64,000 bases of DNA, taken from NCBI GenBank assembly GCA_951802425.1, contig OX637797.1, positions 124,001 through 188,000 of the forward strand. Direction: 5' to 3'. Positions 1 through 12,938 of this stretch are shown one piece after another. The translations under genes and the position numbers were made by a program. Below the pieces are notes generated by a model. It was not told the origin of the DNA, did no database searches, and worked only from the letters and a program-made list of their open reading frames with translations. How positions within the stretch are numbered: the first letter of the stretch is position 1; each line of letters begins with the position of its first letter. Origin of the DNA: Clavaria fumosa (taxonomy: Eukaryota > Basidiomycota > Agaricomycetes > Agaricales > Clavariaceae).

Positions 1-3000
1 TCACCACATAATATTGCCCTTCCTGCCCCTCCTCTCATATCTGCCCTGCCTGCTCTTCCTGTGCTAGAGGCAAGCACTTCAACAGTCCAGGACCTGGATG
101 TGTGGGATGTGGATGTGGGGGATGTGGGGGATGCTGAGGAGCCTCGCAGGTTCAAGGCCACGATTTCAAACCTGCTCAAGGCATCCCAGCATGCTATTCA
201 CCGCTCCACACATGATGTTTTAGAACAGTGGCATTCTGTAGCCTTTGCAGTCAGTGCATTTAGACCAGTGAGTGTTACTTTGGATATCACAGATCATAAC
301 TAATTCAATGTCAAGTCATACCTCAAGAGCCAGGGTCCACAAAGTGACCTACTCCACAGCCTTCATATGTGCATTTAGTTTTTAATATTCTTGAATTTCT
401 GCTGACAATGAAAACCAGGCAGGCTGCAGATCACCAAGTTGCACTGCCTGCTGGTCTTACCAATGCAGCAGTGATAAGAAACATAATCCAATACACACAA
501 CTTGCCCTGGCGATCTCCCCTCTCATCCTCTTAGTGCCACGGAATAGTGCCTCACAGTCCATCAATAAAGAGCAGCTCTTTTTGGTGAGTTAAGCTTTTT
601 ATTATCCTTTTATGGGTTAATCTTTATGATTCATTGGCCCAGTTGGGACAGTCACTTGGTGGAAAGCCAAGTTCACTACTGGCTATAGAGAAAATGATGT
701 GGAAGGCATTACTAAGATCATCATGTGGGATGGAGTACAAGGCTGAAGTTATTGAACTTCATGAGATGGGAGCAGCACTTGAGTGCAAAGGCAACATACC
801 ACAATTACAGGATTGGTTTGTTACACATGAGCATGTTCCACATTTATCCAGAGTTCATCTACTCACTTCTTTGGTTCAGGTGATATACCAGATGTATTAT
901 TCCCCCAAATTCAACCTGCACTTCTTCCTAATGAAGGGGAGATGCATGAGAATACAGGGGCAGCACCTCAGGAAGCACAAGAGGCACAGGAGACACAGTG
1001 AGTTGGCATTCTCAGGGAGGATGCCATTTAATCACTCTTCTATAGAGACATGGACATTTCTTCCCCACCACCACAGAATGAGCAGCAGACCCAGGAAGAA
1101 GAGACACAGCAGATGTCAGTCTGCAATTTCAGGGAGGATACAAGCTTACAAGCTAATCACACATCAATAGGGATGTGGACACTTTTCACCCACCATCACA
1201 AGATGATGGGCAGACCCAAGAAGGGGCAGGGCCTCAGGAGACACAAGAGACACAGGAGACACAGTCAGTCTGCATTTTCAGGGAGGATATTGGCTAATCA
1301 CACTCCAATAGAGATATAGACATGTTTCACCCACTGTCACAGGAAGAGTGTGCACAAAAGGAATGTTTTATGCTTGGTATGTTCTCACTTTGTCTTCCTT
1401 GCATGTGAGAACTAAGGGTAGCAATCTGGGTCCCAAATTACCAATAGCTCCAACAGAGGATTCACCAGCCACTCCAACACCAGTGGCCCCAATCACTCCA
1501 GCAACCCCAGCTGCTCTAGAGACTACACCTCCAGCTACTCCAGTCACTCCAACAGCTCCAATGACTCCAGCAGCTCCAGCAGCTCTGGGTATAACAGCAC
1601 CTCCAGCAACTTCATCTGCTCCAACCACTCCAGCAATTCCAGTGACCCCAGCTGCTAGGGATGTGAGACTCCCTCTACCCTCATCACCCACTTCAATGTC
1701 AAACTCCCCCTTGACAACATCATCTTCATCTCCTGAGCCATCTCTTCAGAAATCACCTTCATTGCCAATAGCAGAACAAGGTCAGGACCAAGGTCTTGAC
1801 AGTGAAATGGAAGTTGAGGATAATGATGAGGATGGCAAGGGGGAGGCTGAAATGGAGGATGAGGATGGTGAAGATGAGGTCTATCACAAAGGGGAGAGTG
1901 AAAAGGAGAGTCAAGGGGACAGTCAAGAGGAGAGTGGAGAGGAGGGGGAGGTTGAGGTTGAGGTTGAGGAGCCTTCACAGTCCAGGAAACCACAAACCCA
2001 CCACCAGTCTAAAAATGAGCAGCAGCATCTGAAAAAAGGAATGGCTAAACACAAGGGGACAAAGCAATACCCTATATATGTTGACTTGGAGGGTGATGTA
2101 AGTACTTTTCTGAATTGCTTTCTCTTTACATTAACAATTTTTAGCATTATACACACAACACCCTTCTGGACAATGTGGATGATGAGGTCAAGGTGTGTGT
2201 TCATTAATAGCTCTTTTTACCTCTGATATATCGAGTTATCCATAGTTGTCTGATGAGGAGATCATCTTCCAAGCTTATCTACCATGCCGTGATGCACTGC
2301 CCATTGAGGTGCACTTCCAAACTGCTGAAAATGCAGTAAGTACATCTATATTTGAAATATTATTAGATGCTAATGGACATTACAAAGACTGAGATTGAGT
2401 ATCCAATTATAAGAAAGCTCCAACAGAGTATTGAGGCTAGATACATTGATGGCCACCCACCCCATCATCACATATCTGCTTGGGAGCAGGGATATGATCA
2501 CAAATGTCCTCCCCCCTCCAGCATCTTTGTCTGTAACTTTGAGGAGTTCAACAGGCTATCAGCACAGGAGATCCAGCAAATATTCCACCATCGGCATATC
2601 TTGGTGCTCAAAGTACCATTACATGATGAGGGATTCACTCTGAACACCCTCAAAATGTATGCAAATGTTCACAGAACAGTGGACATGGTTGGTAAGTGGA
2701 TTGTTCCTTATTTGAACCAAGATTCTTACCATTGAGTGCAGATATGAGCCTCCCAATGACAGGAAAAGGACTACGTCACAGCCAGGGGACACTTGTGGAC
2801 TTTTATGCACAAAGCCAAGTTACTGGGATGGGTCGGATCCTCAATGTGTTGGATCTCCCTCTGGGTATTGAATATCGGCAAGCTTTACCATATCAGTATG
2901 TAGCTGATTCCTTGCTTGCTTTCTAAGCTGAAAAATAATACTCTAGTCACCTGTACTCTCATGGAGTGGCATGGCAACAAACAAGGGGACTGCCTGGTTT

Positions 3001-4285
3001 TACACAGGACAACCCCCCCACAGATCGCCTTATATGGGCCACAGCAGCCATGAAAAATGCAACAACTGCATTTCATATTGATGGTAAGGGATTTGGGACA
3101 ATTGTGGATAGCATTACAGGCACAAAGTATTGGGTGGTTGGCAGACAGAAAAGGGATTGCATGACACAGGGGCAAGATGGTGACATGGCATCTATGTATG
3201 GGGTTGAGTGGACAAGAGATGGTGGTGTCCCACCTTGCTTTGAATATGAAGCTGTGGTTCTCCAGGCTGGGACAGTCTTGTGAGTCATGTCTCCATTTAG
3301 TAAGATTTGTTTTCACATCCTTTCTCTCAGCTTCATGAGACCAAACACACCTCACTTAGTTGTGACAGTTGAGAACTCAGTAACCCTGGGCCGCCACATG
3401 TTCACCACAACCACCATTCGTGACACCTGCTGGGCACATATCCACTCTGGGATGTTGCTCTACAACATTACCAACACACTTCAGTATGAAGCTGACATCT
3501 TCCTTCGACGAATGCTGGCAATGGCCATTGTAGAGTATACGGAATTAAAGGGTGAGTTTCTATTTGCTTTGCTTTCAAGTCTCATCTTTTTCTTTTTGCC
3601 AGGACAAAACCAGTCTCTCACAACTTCAGCACACTCATTCAATGTCCTGACCATGACTGGTTTGTTGGATGTTGTCACCCTGGCCAATGTATTGGAGCTT
3701 AGTGTGGTCTATGACCCCCGAGCATATACTGCAGAAGGGATTCCTGAACTGGAAGCAGCCCAAAGAGCTAAGTTGGTCCAGACCTGGAGTAACTTCCAAG
3801 ATGACTTCTGCAAGAGATACCGACTGAAGACAGGGGACAAGTATCAGAGTCCTAGGGGAATAATCTTCAATCTCACACTGTTGAAATTGGCTCTGGGACT
3901 CTGCAAGTACAAGGAACTGCACCCAAAGGCCAATCCATCTTTCAAGTTGTTGGCCTTCCAGAACAAAATGATGGAGCATTTTAGAAAGCATCGGCCTGAT
4001 CTGTTGACACCACTGACTAATCACATGAAGAGTGGTGTCTCAGACATTCCATATGATGTCAAAACTTTTGACTGGACAGGTGGTGAATTCTCTGTAGTCC
4101 CATTGAGTGAATGTCCCCCAGCTGATGAAGACCAGTCAGTTGGTGAGTTGTTTCATTGTTGGTTTCCCATTCCCTTTGAATTATTTATTTATTTTAACCT
4201 AGGCCCTGCAGGTCTCAAACGTGCCCTCAATCGTGCCATGCATGATGTCTATGTTGAGGTGGTGAAGCGGCCAAGGAGAAGTTGA
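1..4285 (+). CDS. JmjC-domain dioxygenase-like protein, multi-exon, 5' end outside window
   Basis: Reading frame 1 is open from base 1, so the start lies upstream or in the first bases. Exons I can join: 1-267, 360-584 and 643-about 879 (all phase 0), a repeated exon block to about 1345, an exon ending at 2097, then 2246-2335, 2367-2691, 2742-2895, 2947-3279, 3331-3551, 3603-4142 and 4203-4285; introns use GTGAGT, GTAAGT or GTATGT donors. The C-terminal half reads as a JmjC cupin: FHIDGKGFGT supplies the HxD pair and, after the 3280-3330 intron, RPNTPHLVVTVEN supplies the distal His, followed by GRHMFTTTT. JmjC proteins are Fe(II)/2-oxoglutarate dioxygenases, often histone demethylases; substrate here is unknown. 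The middle exon (about 1421-2097) is a Pro/Thr/Ala-rich linker followed by a long Glu/Asp-rich tract. The tail ends VVKRPRRS. It could be one gene or two adjacent ones, since the joint across 880-1345 is uncertain. Likely a member of an expanded fungal family. Confidence 0.72.
880..1345 (+). repeat. Tandemly repeated exon-intron units inside the JmjC locus
   Basis: Three to four diverged units of about 120-140 bp each contain a short coding block and an intron-like block. The coding blocks read DMDISSPPPQNEQQTQ, DVDTFHPPSQDDGQTQ and DIDMFHPLSQEE, each followed by Glu/Gln/Thr-rich residues such as ETQETQETQ. The intervening blocks share TCAGGGAGGAT...CTAATCACAC...CAATAG, i.e. a common 3' splice site, with donors of GTGAGT or GTCAGT type. 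The result would be a protein with repeated acidic D-x-D motifs. Confidence 0.6.
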
Positions 4286-5370
4286 TTTGGTTCTTTGTTC
4301 GTACTGATACCACTTCTAACAAGCCATTTGGAGCCCCTCCCCTTCCCCTATTTTGCTTTACATGTTGACCCCCATGTCATTTAATTATCTGGTTACAAAA
4401 TGCCCAGATCACTTGGTATTGAACCCATTCAGTCACAGACATGGTGCAGATATAGCTGAGATATAGCTGTTCTTTTATGTGGGAAAGTGTGCTGTTCTTT
4501 TACATGCCAGTTAGCAGTCCTGTACAAATCAATTATATAATACAGTACACTTTTTCTTAATGCATACTGTTACATTTGTTACATTAGATAATCTGCCTTC
4601 ATCATAAAGGCTTAGGGCAAGCCCTCAGCAAACTGGTAATGATAACAGTAACAAATATCAAGTACTAAGTCAGTGTTGGTGTCATGCAGCAGAGTAGTTA
4701 GCAGAGCAGAGATATATAGATAAGAGTCCAATGTCAGATGAATGGAAAAGAGATAGCATAAGCAGAAACTTATGGGACTATGGCCTCAATGTATGTGTTG
4801 TGCTGCCACATATATACATGTCCCTATTTGTCAGACAGAAACAACACCAAAGAAGAAGATCAAAAACAGAAGTCAAACTCCAAATTCTGTTGGAGTCTGC
4901 CAGAGTTACTCAGAGTTGGTTGGATGACATGGAGAATGTCAAGGACAATGAGGATGAAAGCTCAGGGATGTTTGGAGCCAAGAGATGTTAATATTTGAAC
5001 TGGAGAACAGGGAAATACAGGTAGGATCTTATACTGTAAGGACAGGAGTATAGGAGTACTTCAAACATAGTATATATCAACTTACTAGGAGAGTTTCACC
5101 ACATGTGCCTGTGCAATTTTCTTGGAACAAAGAAACAACAACAAAAGATGATTCCCATGGGTCATGGGCATCCTCCCATTGGTGGACAGAATGAGGGGAT
5201 GAGGGGAGAAGGTTCTAGAACAAAGTATGAAAGGTCTGAAGGACAGTGGAATGGAGTCCAAGGAAGGTGCAGAGCAGAGGGTGTGGAGTTACAGAGGAGT
5301 GGATCAGAGATGGCTGGAGTTGGTATGGAGTCTGGAGTCCAGAGCAGGGATTGTGCTTATGTGATCAGAT
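4286..5370. other. Non-coding stretch downstream of the JmjC gene
   Basis: AT-rich 3' flank of the JmjC gene followed by sequence with no convincing gene. Short open frames at 4731-4998 and 5103-5411 lack recognisable domains or codon-like structure. The right part is probably LTR sequence (see the next entry). Confidence 0.4.
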
Positions 5371-5396
5371 GGGGTTGTAACAGTATCCCCCTCTTA
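5371..5396 (-). mobile_element. Putative polypurine tract and LTR edge of a minus-strand gypsy element
   Basis: On the minus strand the sequence reads TAAGAGGGGGATAC followed directly by TGTTACAACCCC. A purine-rich run next to a TGTTA start is the usual 3' LTR junction of Ty3/gypsy elements. The LTR would extend leftward from 5382; its other edge was not found, and no coding body is left on the right. Confidence 0.35.
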
Positions 5397-5473
5397 GGGT
5401 CAAACCCCTGAGACCCTCTAGCCAAAGTCCACATGAACACATGTCTCCCATAATGAGTTAGTCTTGGAGTTTC

Positions 5474-6380
<907 letters not shown>

Positions 6381-6862
6381 CACCCAGCTTGCCCCCCCTC
6401 TGCCTAAAAATTAAACTTAAAATTATTTTACATACTTATTTATCTTCTTATAAAATTTTCTTTTATTCTTTGAGCTTGAGTGAAAGTAAGTGGAGTGAAA
6501 GGAAAATAAGTAAAGCAAAATGGACTAAGTGAAGAAGAAGAATCAGAGTCAGACTTGAGAAAAACAAAAGTTTCAGAGTTTTTCAGAGAAGAAGAAGTAA
6601 GATTTTTTTTTTGAGTTTCATACAAAATGGAGCAAGGAGACAGAGAGACAAGTGACAGAGAGACAGATTTTTTTTTTGTTTCAGAGAAGGGGTGGAGTGA
6701 TATAGAAAGGAAATGTACATAAGTAGAAAAATATATAAGAATTTCAGGGTATCAGAGTAAGCAGAGTAAGGTTTAAAGGGAGTTGAGAGGTCTGGCTTGT
6801 TCAGATAAGTGTGATGGAAGTCTGACACAGCCTTGGAGGCATGTATAAGTTCTGTAGCTGGT
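6381..6862. other. A/G-rich non-coding stretch
   Basis: Purine-rich sequence with T-runs and GACAGAGAGACA-like motifs. No gene recognised. Confidence 0.4.
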
Positions 6863-8202
6863 TGTCAGGACCCATTCATTTTTCCCTTACCCAAGCTGAC
6901 TTTACAAACACCTATGAACCTCCTGACAACCCTCTACAACCTCGCAAGCTCCTCTACACACTTCTGGAAGCCTCCCCGACCTCCCCCATGTTCACACAAC
7001 ACTTGCGACCACCATGCCATACTCGCGACACCTCTCTCTGCCTCACCCATGTGTATACTTTGCCTGGGCCCACCACCTCAATGCGTGACACGCTGTTGCA
7101 CATCTTCTTCAGCTGGCATGTGACTTGCCGCTCGGCACTCTCGGCGCTACCACTACCAGCACCAATACATTATCAGCATTACGACTGTTACCCACATTAC
7201 CAGCGTTACCCATGTGACCTCCCGCCCAAGGTCACCTGCATCACTACCGTCACCCACATGACCACTCTTATGACCTTGTGACCTTAACACTCAAACGCGC
7301 CACTGACGGTCAGCTGCATATACCCTTCAAATTATGTTCTCCTTCCTCTCCTCAGTTGTCTATAACTATGTTACATATGATCTGAGAATCCCCCGTAGTT
7401 ATAGTTACATATATGATTATTTAACCAGGTCACAACCTTACCTATGCTTTCTTAACCCCTTGCGACCTTAGTAGAACATGCGCCTAGTCACTTTACGACT
7501 AAACATACCCCATACTACTATAGTCTTGTCACTTGGTGACCTCTGTACCTTTCCTCTTTTGTTATACTCTTCTCTATGCACTTATATAAGTCTCACATGT
7601 ACTTCTCATACTGTAGACTTGATATTGACGCACTTTGGTTTAAGCTTGAGGCTATTACACCCTTTGAGCTTGGAACCACCATGATTGATAGGTCTTGTCT
7701 CACCTTGACAACACCAAGATCACTCTGCTTCTTTCTAAATTCATCCTCTGCATTCGTACAACTTGCACGCTCTAAGTATTTCCTTTCTTTTGTCTTGGTA
7801 CTGATTCTTCGAACCCCATAGGTTCTCTCATTGGTTGGCAAAGTCATTGCCTTCACCAACACATCTCTTGACACCATCACAACTACCCATGACTCTTTCA
7901 ACATTGTCTATTTCTCCTTCTACACTTTGTTGGTCGACTTCGTGACCTTCTCAGCATTATCTGTTTCTCTCAACTTGTCCTTTTCCTTCTTTACACTTTG
8001 TCTACTGACTTCGTGACCTTCCCAGCGATGTCCTCCTGTCTCCCTATTTATCTATTTCCATTCTTACACCTTTCAGACATCCCCACAACCTTCCAGGACC
8101 AAGACTGTGCTCAACAGTTGATTGGTCTTAGCAAGTTTCCAGGATTGGTCACCAACAAGTCAACCTTCAACGTTACTTACAAGACAGGACAGGCCCTAAC
8201 AT
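6863..8202 (+). mobile_element. Probable 5' LTR of a gypsy element (TGTCAGG...CCTAACA)
   Basis: Starts TGTCAGGACCCATTCATTTT and ends GGCCCTAACA, about 50 bases before a Gag-like start at 8254. The first roughly 250 bases recur inverted and diverged at about 55,800-56,173, which ends at the matching base (...GGGTCCTGACA). The stretch 7140-7330 also resembles 41,000-41,212. No matching 3' LTR is visible here, so the edges rest on the TG...CA rule and the inverted copy. Confidence 0.5.
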
Positions 8203-8253
8203 AATATCAAGTCTCCCCCTCACCCCACCACTCAACACCCAGAACCATTTATT

Positions 8254-10098
8254 ATGTCCACCAGTCACACTCCTCCCCAACCTATCACTCATCACTTTCA
8301 GACCCGCACAGGCAGCCGTGCGATTACTCCAATGGCCTTGGAGGCTACCTGTGAGCCGCCTACCACTGTTCAAGAGTGACCGGCATCCATCGTTCAATCA
8401 CAACCCAAGGAAACCACCCAAATCACCCCAGCCAAGCTTCATCCCTGTGTGAAGAAGCCAAGTCCCTTGTAGAGCAGCATGGCTACCTGCACTTTGACTG
8501 TCCTTGCCACCGTACTTACCAAATCCTTAATAATACTCACTGCCAGTACGAAGCAGGAACCCTTGACAAAGAACTGGCGTATCTCATAGAGACCACAAAT
8601 CTTTATGAGCCTTTGGTATGATTGATGGACAGATTCTGTGCTAACCCACAGAACCAACTATACAAGAGTCAGCATCAGTACCCAGGAACCACTGACTGTG
8701 GAGTCCCCACTCCCCCTGACCTGGATACCCCCTCGCGACCTCCGAGATCAGTTCATCCTGCCAGAGGACCCTGGGATATGGCCCCACTTTTCCAGGTTGT
8801 GGCCCAATCTCTGCAGAACTTTGCAAATCCTGCTGTGCCTGATGAATGACCTGCCATTGTCTCCAGAATCCCTGGGTACACCACCCCTCATAGCAGCTGG
8901 CCCACTTGGACACAACCAGCCACTACTCTGAGCAGGGCACTCCCTCGTAACCCTATAGGGACCGAAGCAATGCTTCAACCTGCCCCCTGCCTCGAGATAC
9001 CGGTCTAACCCTTCCATATTCCTCAACTGGAAGCATGACCAGTACCTCCGATGGAGATGCAACCAGCATCTTGCCCCCTGTCTCAGGCTGAAGCCCTGCA
9101 GGCCCCTCCAGTCCCCCCTATGCCTCCACACCTCACTACCATGCTTCAAGATGAGGCACCTGGTACCCACCATCACCACTACTATTACCAGGCCCCTCCT
9201 TCCAAAGGACCATCAGCTTAAAACACTTCTGCCTGAGAATCTAAGCTTGACACTAGGCACCCCAAGCCATTCAATGGTTGCAACCAGTGTAAATGGAAAC
9301 CCTTTGTCATGGAATGCCTAATGACTTTCTTTGTGAAACCCATAACCTTTCAAGGGGATCATGAGAAGGTCACTTTTGCAGCCTCTTACCTCATGGGCAC
9401 CATGCAGAGCCACTACACCTCCCTCCTTCAATTCAATCCCAAACACCCAGCCTTACACTCGTGGGAAGGGTTCATCTGTGAGTTTGGAGGGATGTTTGGA
9501 GTGGTTAACACACAGATCGAGGTGGACCAGAACCTCCATATGTTGCAGATGGGCAAAAACGAATGGTTCTCGAACCATATTATATGCTTCGAGTCCTTCG
9601 CCTTTGAGTCCAACTGGAATTCTGCTGCTCTGCAATCGGAACTCTATCGTTCACTGTCCATGTGCATCAAAGAGGCTATGAAGGTCATTCTGTGACCTAC
9701 AATGTATCAGGAACTTCAAGATTTGGCAATGCAAATCAATCAGAGGCACTGGGAGTATGAGAGCGAGACCCACCGAACCCAATTTTCGCGCCAACCCTCC
9801 TGCTCCTCATCCCCCTGCTCAACAAGGCAGAAATCGCCCCCTTCCTCAACAAGGTGGAAATCACAACTTCGTGAACATGTCGCGACCTTATCCAGCTGCT
9901 GGCAACAATCCTCCGATGCCCAGACCAGCCACAGAAAACCCCATGACCACATTGCGACCTGCTAATCCACCCTGCCAGCCGAATCCAAATCCACCTTACA
10001 TTCCCCTCAGTGATGAGGAACAAGAACAACAATGTCAGGGAAATTTGTGTTTGAGATGTGGGAAGCCCGGACATTACAGCACAGCATGCCCCGATTGA
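8254..10098 (+). pseudogene. Ty3/gypsy Gag, frameshifted
   Basis: Gag-like translation starts MSTSHTPPQPITHHFQTRTG at 8254 and is soon interrupted. A recognisable capsid-like stretch lies at 9309-9695 (VTFAASYLMGTM, LHSWEGFICEF). After a frame change, 9757-10098 gives a Pro/Asn-rich linker ending in a CCHC zinc knuckle, CLRCGKPGHYSTAC (C-x2-C-x4-H-x4-C). Gag packages element RNA. Stops and shifts make it non-functional. The protease follows in a new frame at 10332. Confidence 0.7.
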
Positions 10099-10331
10099 CA
10101 AGTAGCCGGACAAGCAGTGTTTACGCTTGAGGAAGGAGAGGAAGACTTCCAGGAAGCATATGAAGTTGAGGAAGAAGTAGAAGAGGATGTTGATGATCTG
10201 CATGAAGAGTTAAACGAGGAAGTGACTCAGGAGCTTCCGGGGGAACTCTGAGTCACGATGAACCAACCCCCATACCCACATGGGCTGCGACTAGTTCCTC
10301 CTCTTCTCAGTTTCTTTGCAACTTTTCTAAT

Positions 10332-11011
10332 ATGCCTATTGCTTCCCAGTCCTCCCAATCCTTTCTCATAAAAATGCAAATCCCAGATTTTGGCTCGATT
10401 CCTCTCAATACTCTTGTTGACTGTGGCACATCAATGAATTTTATCGATTTTACTCTTGCAAACACCCATCTGAACCTCCTAATGCCACTCCCACAACCCC
10501 TACCTCTTCAATATTTTGACAGAAGTTCCTCCAGCTCCAATATCACCCACTACATCCTCGCTAATACAAAATTCCCTGACGATACCATCCAATCCATCAA
10601 GTTCCTCATCACCAAGACCCATCCTCTCACTCCCGTCATTCTAGGGCTTGACTGGCTGCGAACCTGGAACCCCAAGATTGACTGGACTAACCTCTCCTTT
10701 AGTTTTGGACAGACTGCCTGCTCCGCAACTATCCCTCTCACCCTTCTGGATGCGAAACCCCCAAGTAAACCTCTTCCTGACCTCATGAACTCAACACCGA
10801 AATCTCCTAAACCCCTGCAAGTTCAATTGGTCAAGGCCACCATGCTTCGTCAATTGGAACAACAAGGAGAATTTATAGGTCTCCTCCATTTTCAGCCTGC
10901 GAACAACCCCTATGATGATGAATCAATACTCGCAAGTTCTGCAACCACCCAAACTTCTCCCCCAAACCCCAAAGAAATAGTTCTACAGGAGTACCACAAT
11001 TTTATGGACAT
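10332..11011 (+). pseudogene. Gypsy aspartyl protease, truncated by LTR insertion
   Basis: The frame contains NTLVDCGTSMNFID, a retropepsin active-site region with DCG in place of the usual DSG/DTG, and further on VILGLDWLRTWNPKIDW, the conserved C-terminal block of gypsy proteases. The element's coding sequence is lost at 11012, where an LTR of another family begins (TGTAGTAGG). No RT or integrase of this element is seen in the window; the pol at 19870 carries its own protease end, so it is a different element. Confidence 0.7.
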
Positions 11012-12798
11012 TGTAGTAGGCTGTACTGGTGTTGGCTGCAAATGGGTGTTCATGGCCAGGTTCTTCAGGGGGTCTTGTTACACATCAGAGACACTAGACA
11101 GAACCTTGGAGGATGTAGAGGCTGAGTGTAAAATGTTCAGAGAATGAAAATATATGTTATCCGAAGTATCCAGTATCAGATCCGGTGGAGTCCGATGTTC
11201 AGATCGAAAGTTCGAGGGGCCGGCAATGATGAAGGCCAGTGGATCAATGGGTATGACGAGGGGTGAGCCTGCTAAAGATCACAGCACAATGTGGGCATTC
11301 AAAAAGCTGGATTTCCATAGAGTCTGGTACATACTTATGTACATTTTTCTAAGTACAGCAAATCTGATCCTACGAAAATCTCTGGAAGCTACAGAAGGCA
11401 ATGCAATATCATGTACAAGGTCATATAGGGGCCATAATTCATAAATGAGTCATGCGGTGTAGTAGGCTGTACTGGTGTTGGCTGCAAACAAGTGTTCATG
11501 GCCTGGTTCTTCAGGGGGTCTTGTTACACAACGTAGACACTAGACAGAACCTTGGAGGAAGTAGAGACTGAGTATAAAATGTTCAGAGAATGAAAATATA
11601 TGTTATCCAAAGTATCCGGTATCGGATCCAGTGGAGTCCGATGTTCGGATCGAAGGTTCAAGGGGCCGGCAACGACAAAGGCTAGCGGATCAATGGGTAT
11701 GACGAAGGGTGAGCCTGCTAAAGATCCCAGTGCAATATGGGCGTCCAGAAAGCTGGATTTCCATAGAGTCTGGTACATACTTATGTACAATTTTTCTAAG
11801 TACAGCAAATCCGATCCTACAGAAATCTCTGGAAGCTACAGAAGGCAATGCGGTATTGTGCACAGGGTCATATAAGGGCCATAATTCATAAGTGAGTCGG
11901 AGGGATGAAATGTCCGATAACTAGCATATGTCTGGACCGCTCATAAAATGAAGGAAAGTGTGGCTGGTACAGCAAAGGGGTAATAGGAACAATGGGCAAA
12001 GCACTGCAAAGGGTTGAAATGTTTAAATGATTGGATGGTTGAAAGGGATCACAATATGAAATTTACAGCATGGTATGTGAAATAAAGGAAGGGGAATGAA
12101 ATAGTGAGTATGTCGAGTGCTGACCATGTTGGAGTGATGAAATAGAGAGGTGTGGGCGGTGTGTATGACCTGCGGGCTGTGATCATCATGGCAGACTGGA
12201 GACCGGAGAGTCCGATATCGGATGTTTATCAGATGTCCCGGATGTTATCAGACAGTATCGGATCGTTATCGGTCGCTGTTGCCTTTGATGCCTAAATATC
12301 CAGATAGTCAGTATCTGTGATGTTTCCTTGTCTAAACCGCATATCATCCTTACAGCGGTTTGGAGGAATCAAATGTCCGATGACCAGCACATGTCTGGAC
12401 CGCTCGTAAAATGAAGGAAAGCATAGCTGGTACAGCAAAGGGGTACTAGGAACAATGGGCAAGATACTGCAAAGGGTTTGAAATGTTTAAACTAGTGGAC
12501 ACTTGAAAGGGAGCACAATATGAAATTTACAGCATGGTATATGAAATAAAGGAAGGGGAATGGAACAGCAAGTATGTCGAGCACTGACCATGCTGGAGTG
12601 ATGAAATAGAAGGGTGTAGACAGTGCGTGTGACCTGCAGGCTGTGATCATCATGGGGGACTGGAGACCGGAGAGTCTGATATCAGACATTTATCGGACGT
12701 CCCAGACGCTATCGGTCGCTGTTGCCTTTGATGCGAAAAATATCTGGATAGTCGGTATCTGTGATGCTTCCTTGTTTAAACTGTATATTATCCTTACA
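11012..12798 (+). mobile_element. LTR (TGTAGTAGG...CCTTACA) split by a nested LTR of the same family
   Basis: The outer LTR is 11012-11457 plus 12359-12798. It is interrupted by a full-length LTR at 11458-12354 with the same start and end. The four bases GCGG stand on both sides of the inner copy (11454-11457 and 12355-12358), as expected for a target duplication. A third copy lies inverted at 18127-19033. The outer LTR has no matching flank duplication (ACAT versus TTCT), so it is either the 5' LTR of a truncated element or its right side was rearranged. Confidence 0.72.
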
Positions 12799-12938
12799 TT
12801 CTCCTGGGGGCTGAAAATGCAACCGTCCTCGATTGCAACCAAACAAAGCCAAATAATCGTTTGTTGATTGTGAAGTATGCGTTGTGTGGGCGCGCATGGG
12901 TCCAAACAGGCTCTTGTGCTTTCTCCATCAACAGCAAT

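Noticed and set aside
1348..2226. Reading the acidic/Pro-rich frame 1348-2226 as a stand-alone gene
   Set aside because: It is better explained as an exon ending at 2097 (GTAAGT) that continues in phase into 2246-2335 and 2367-2691 of the JmjC gene.
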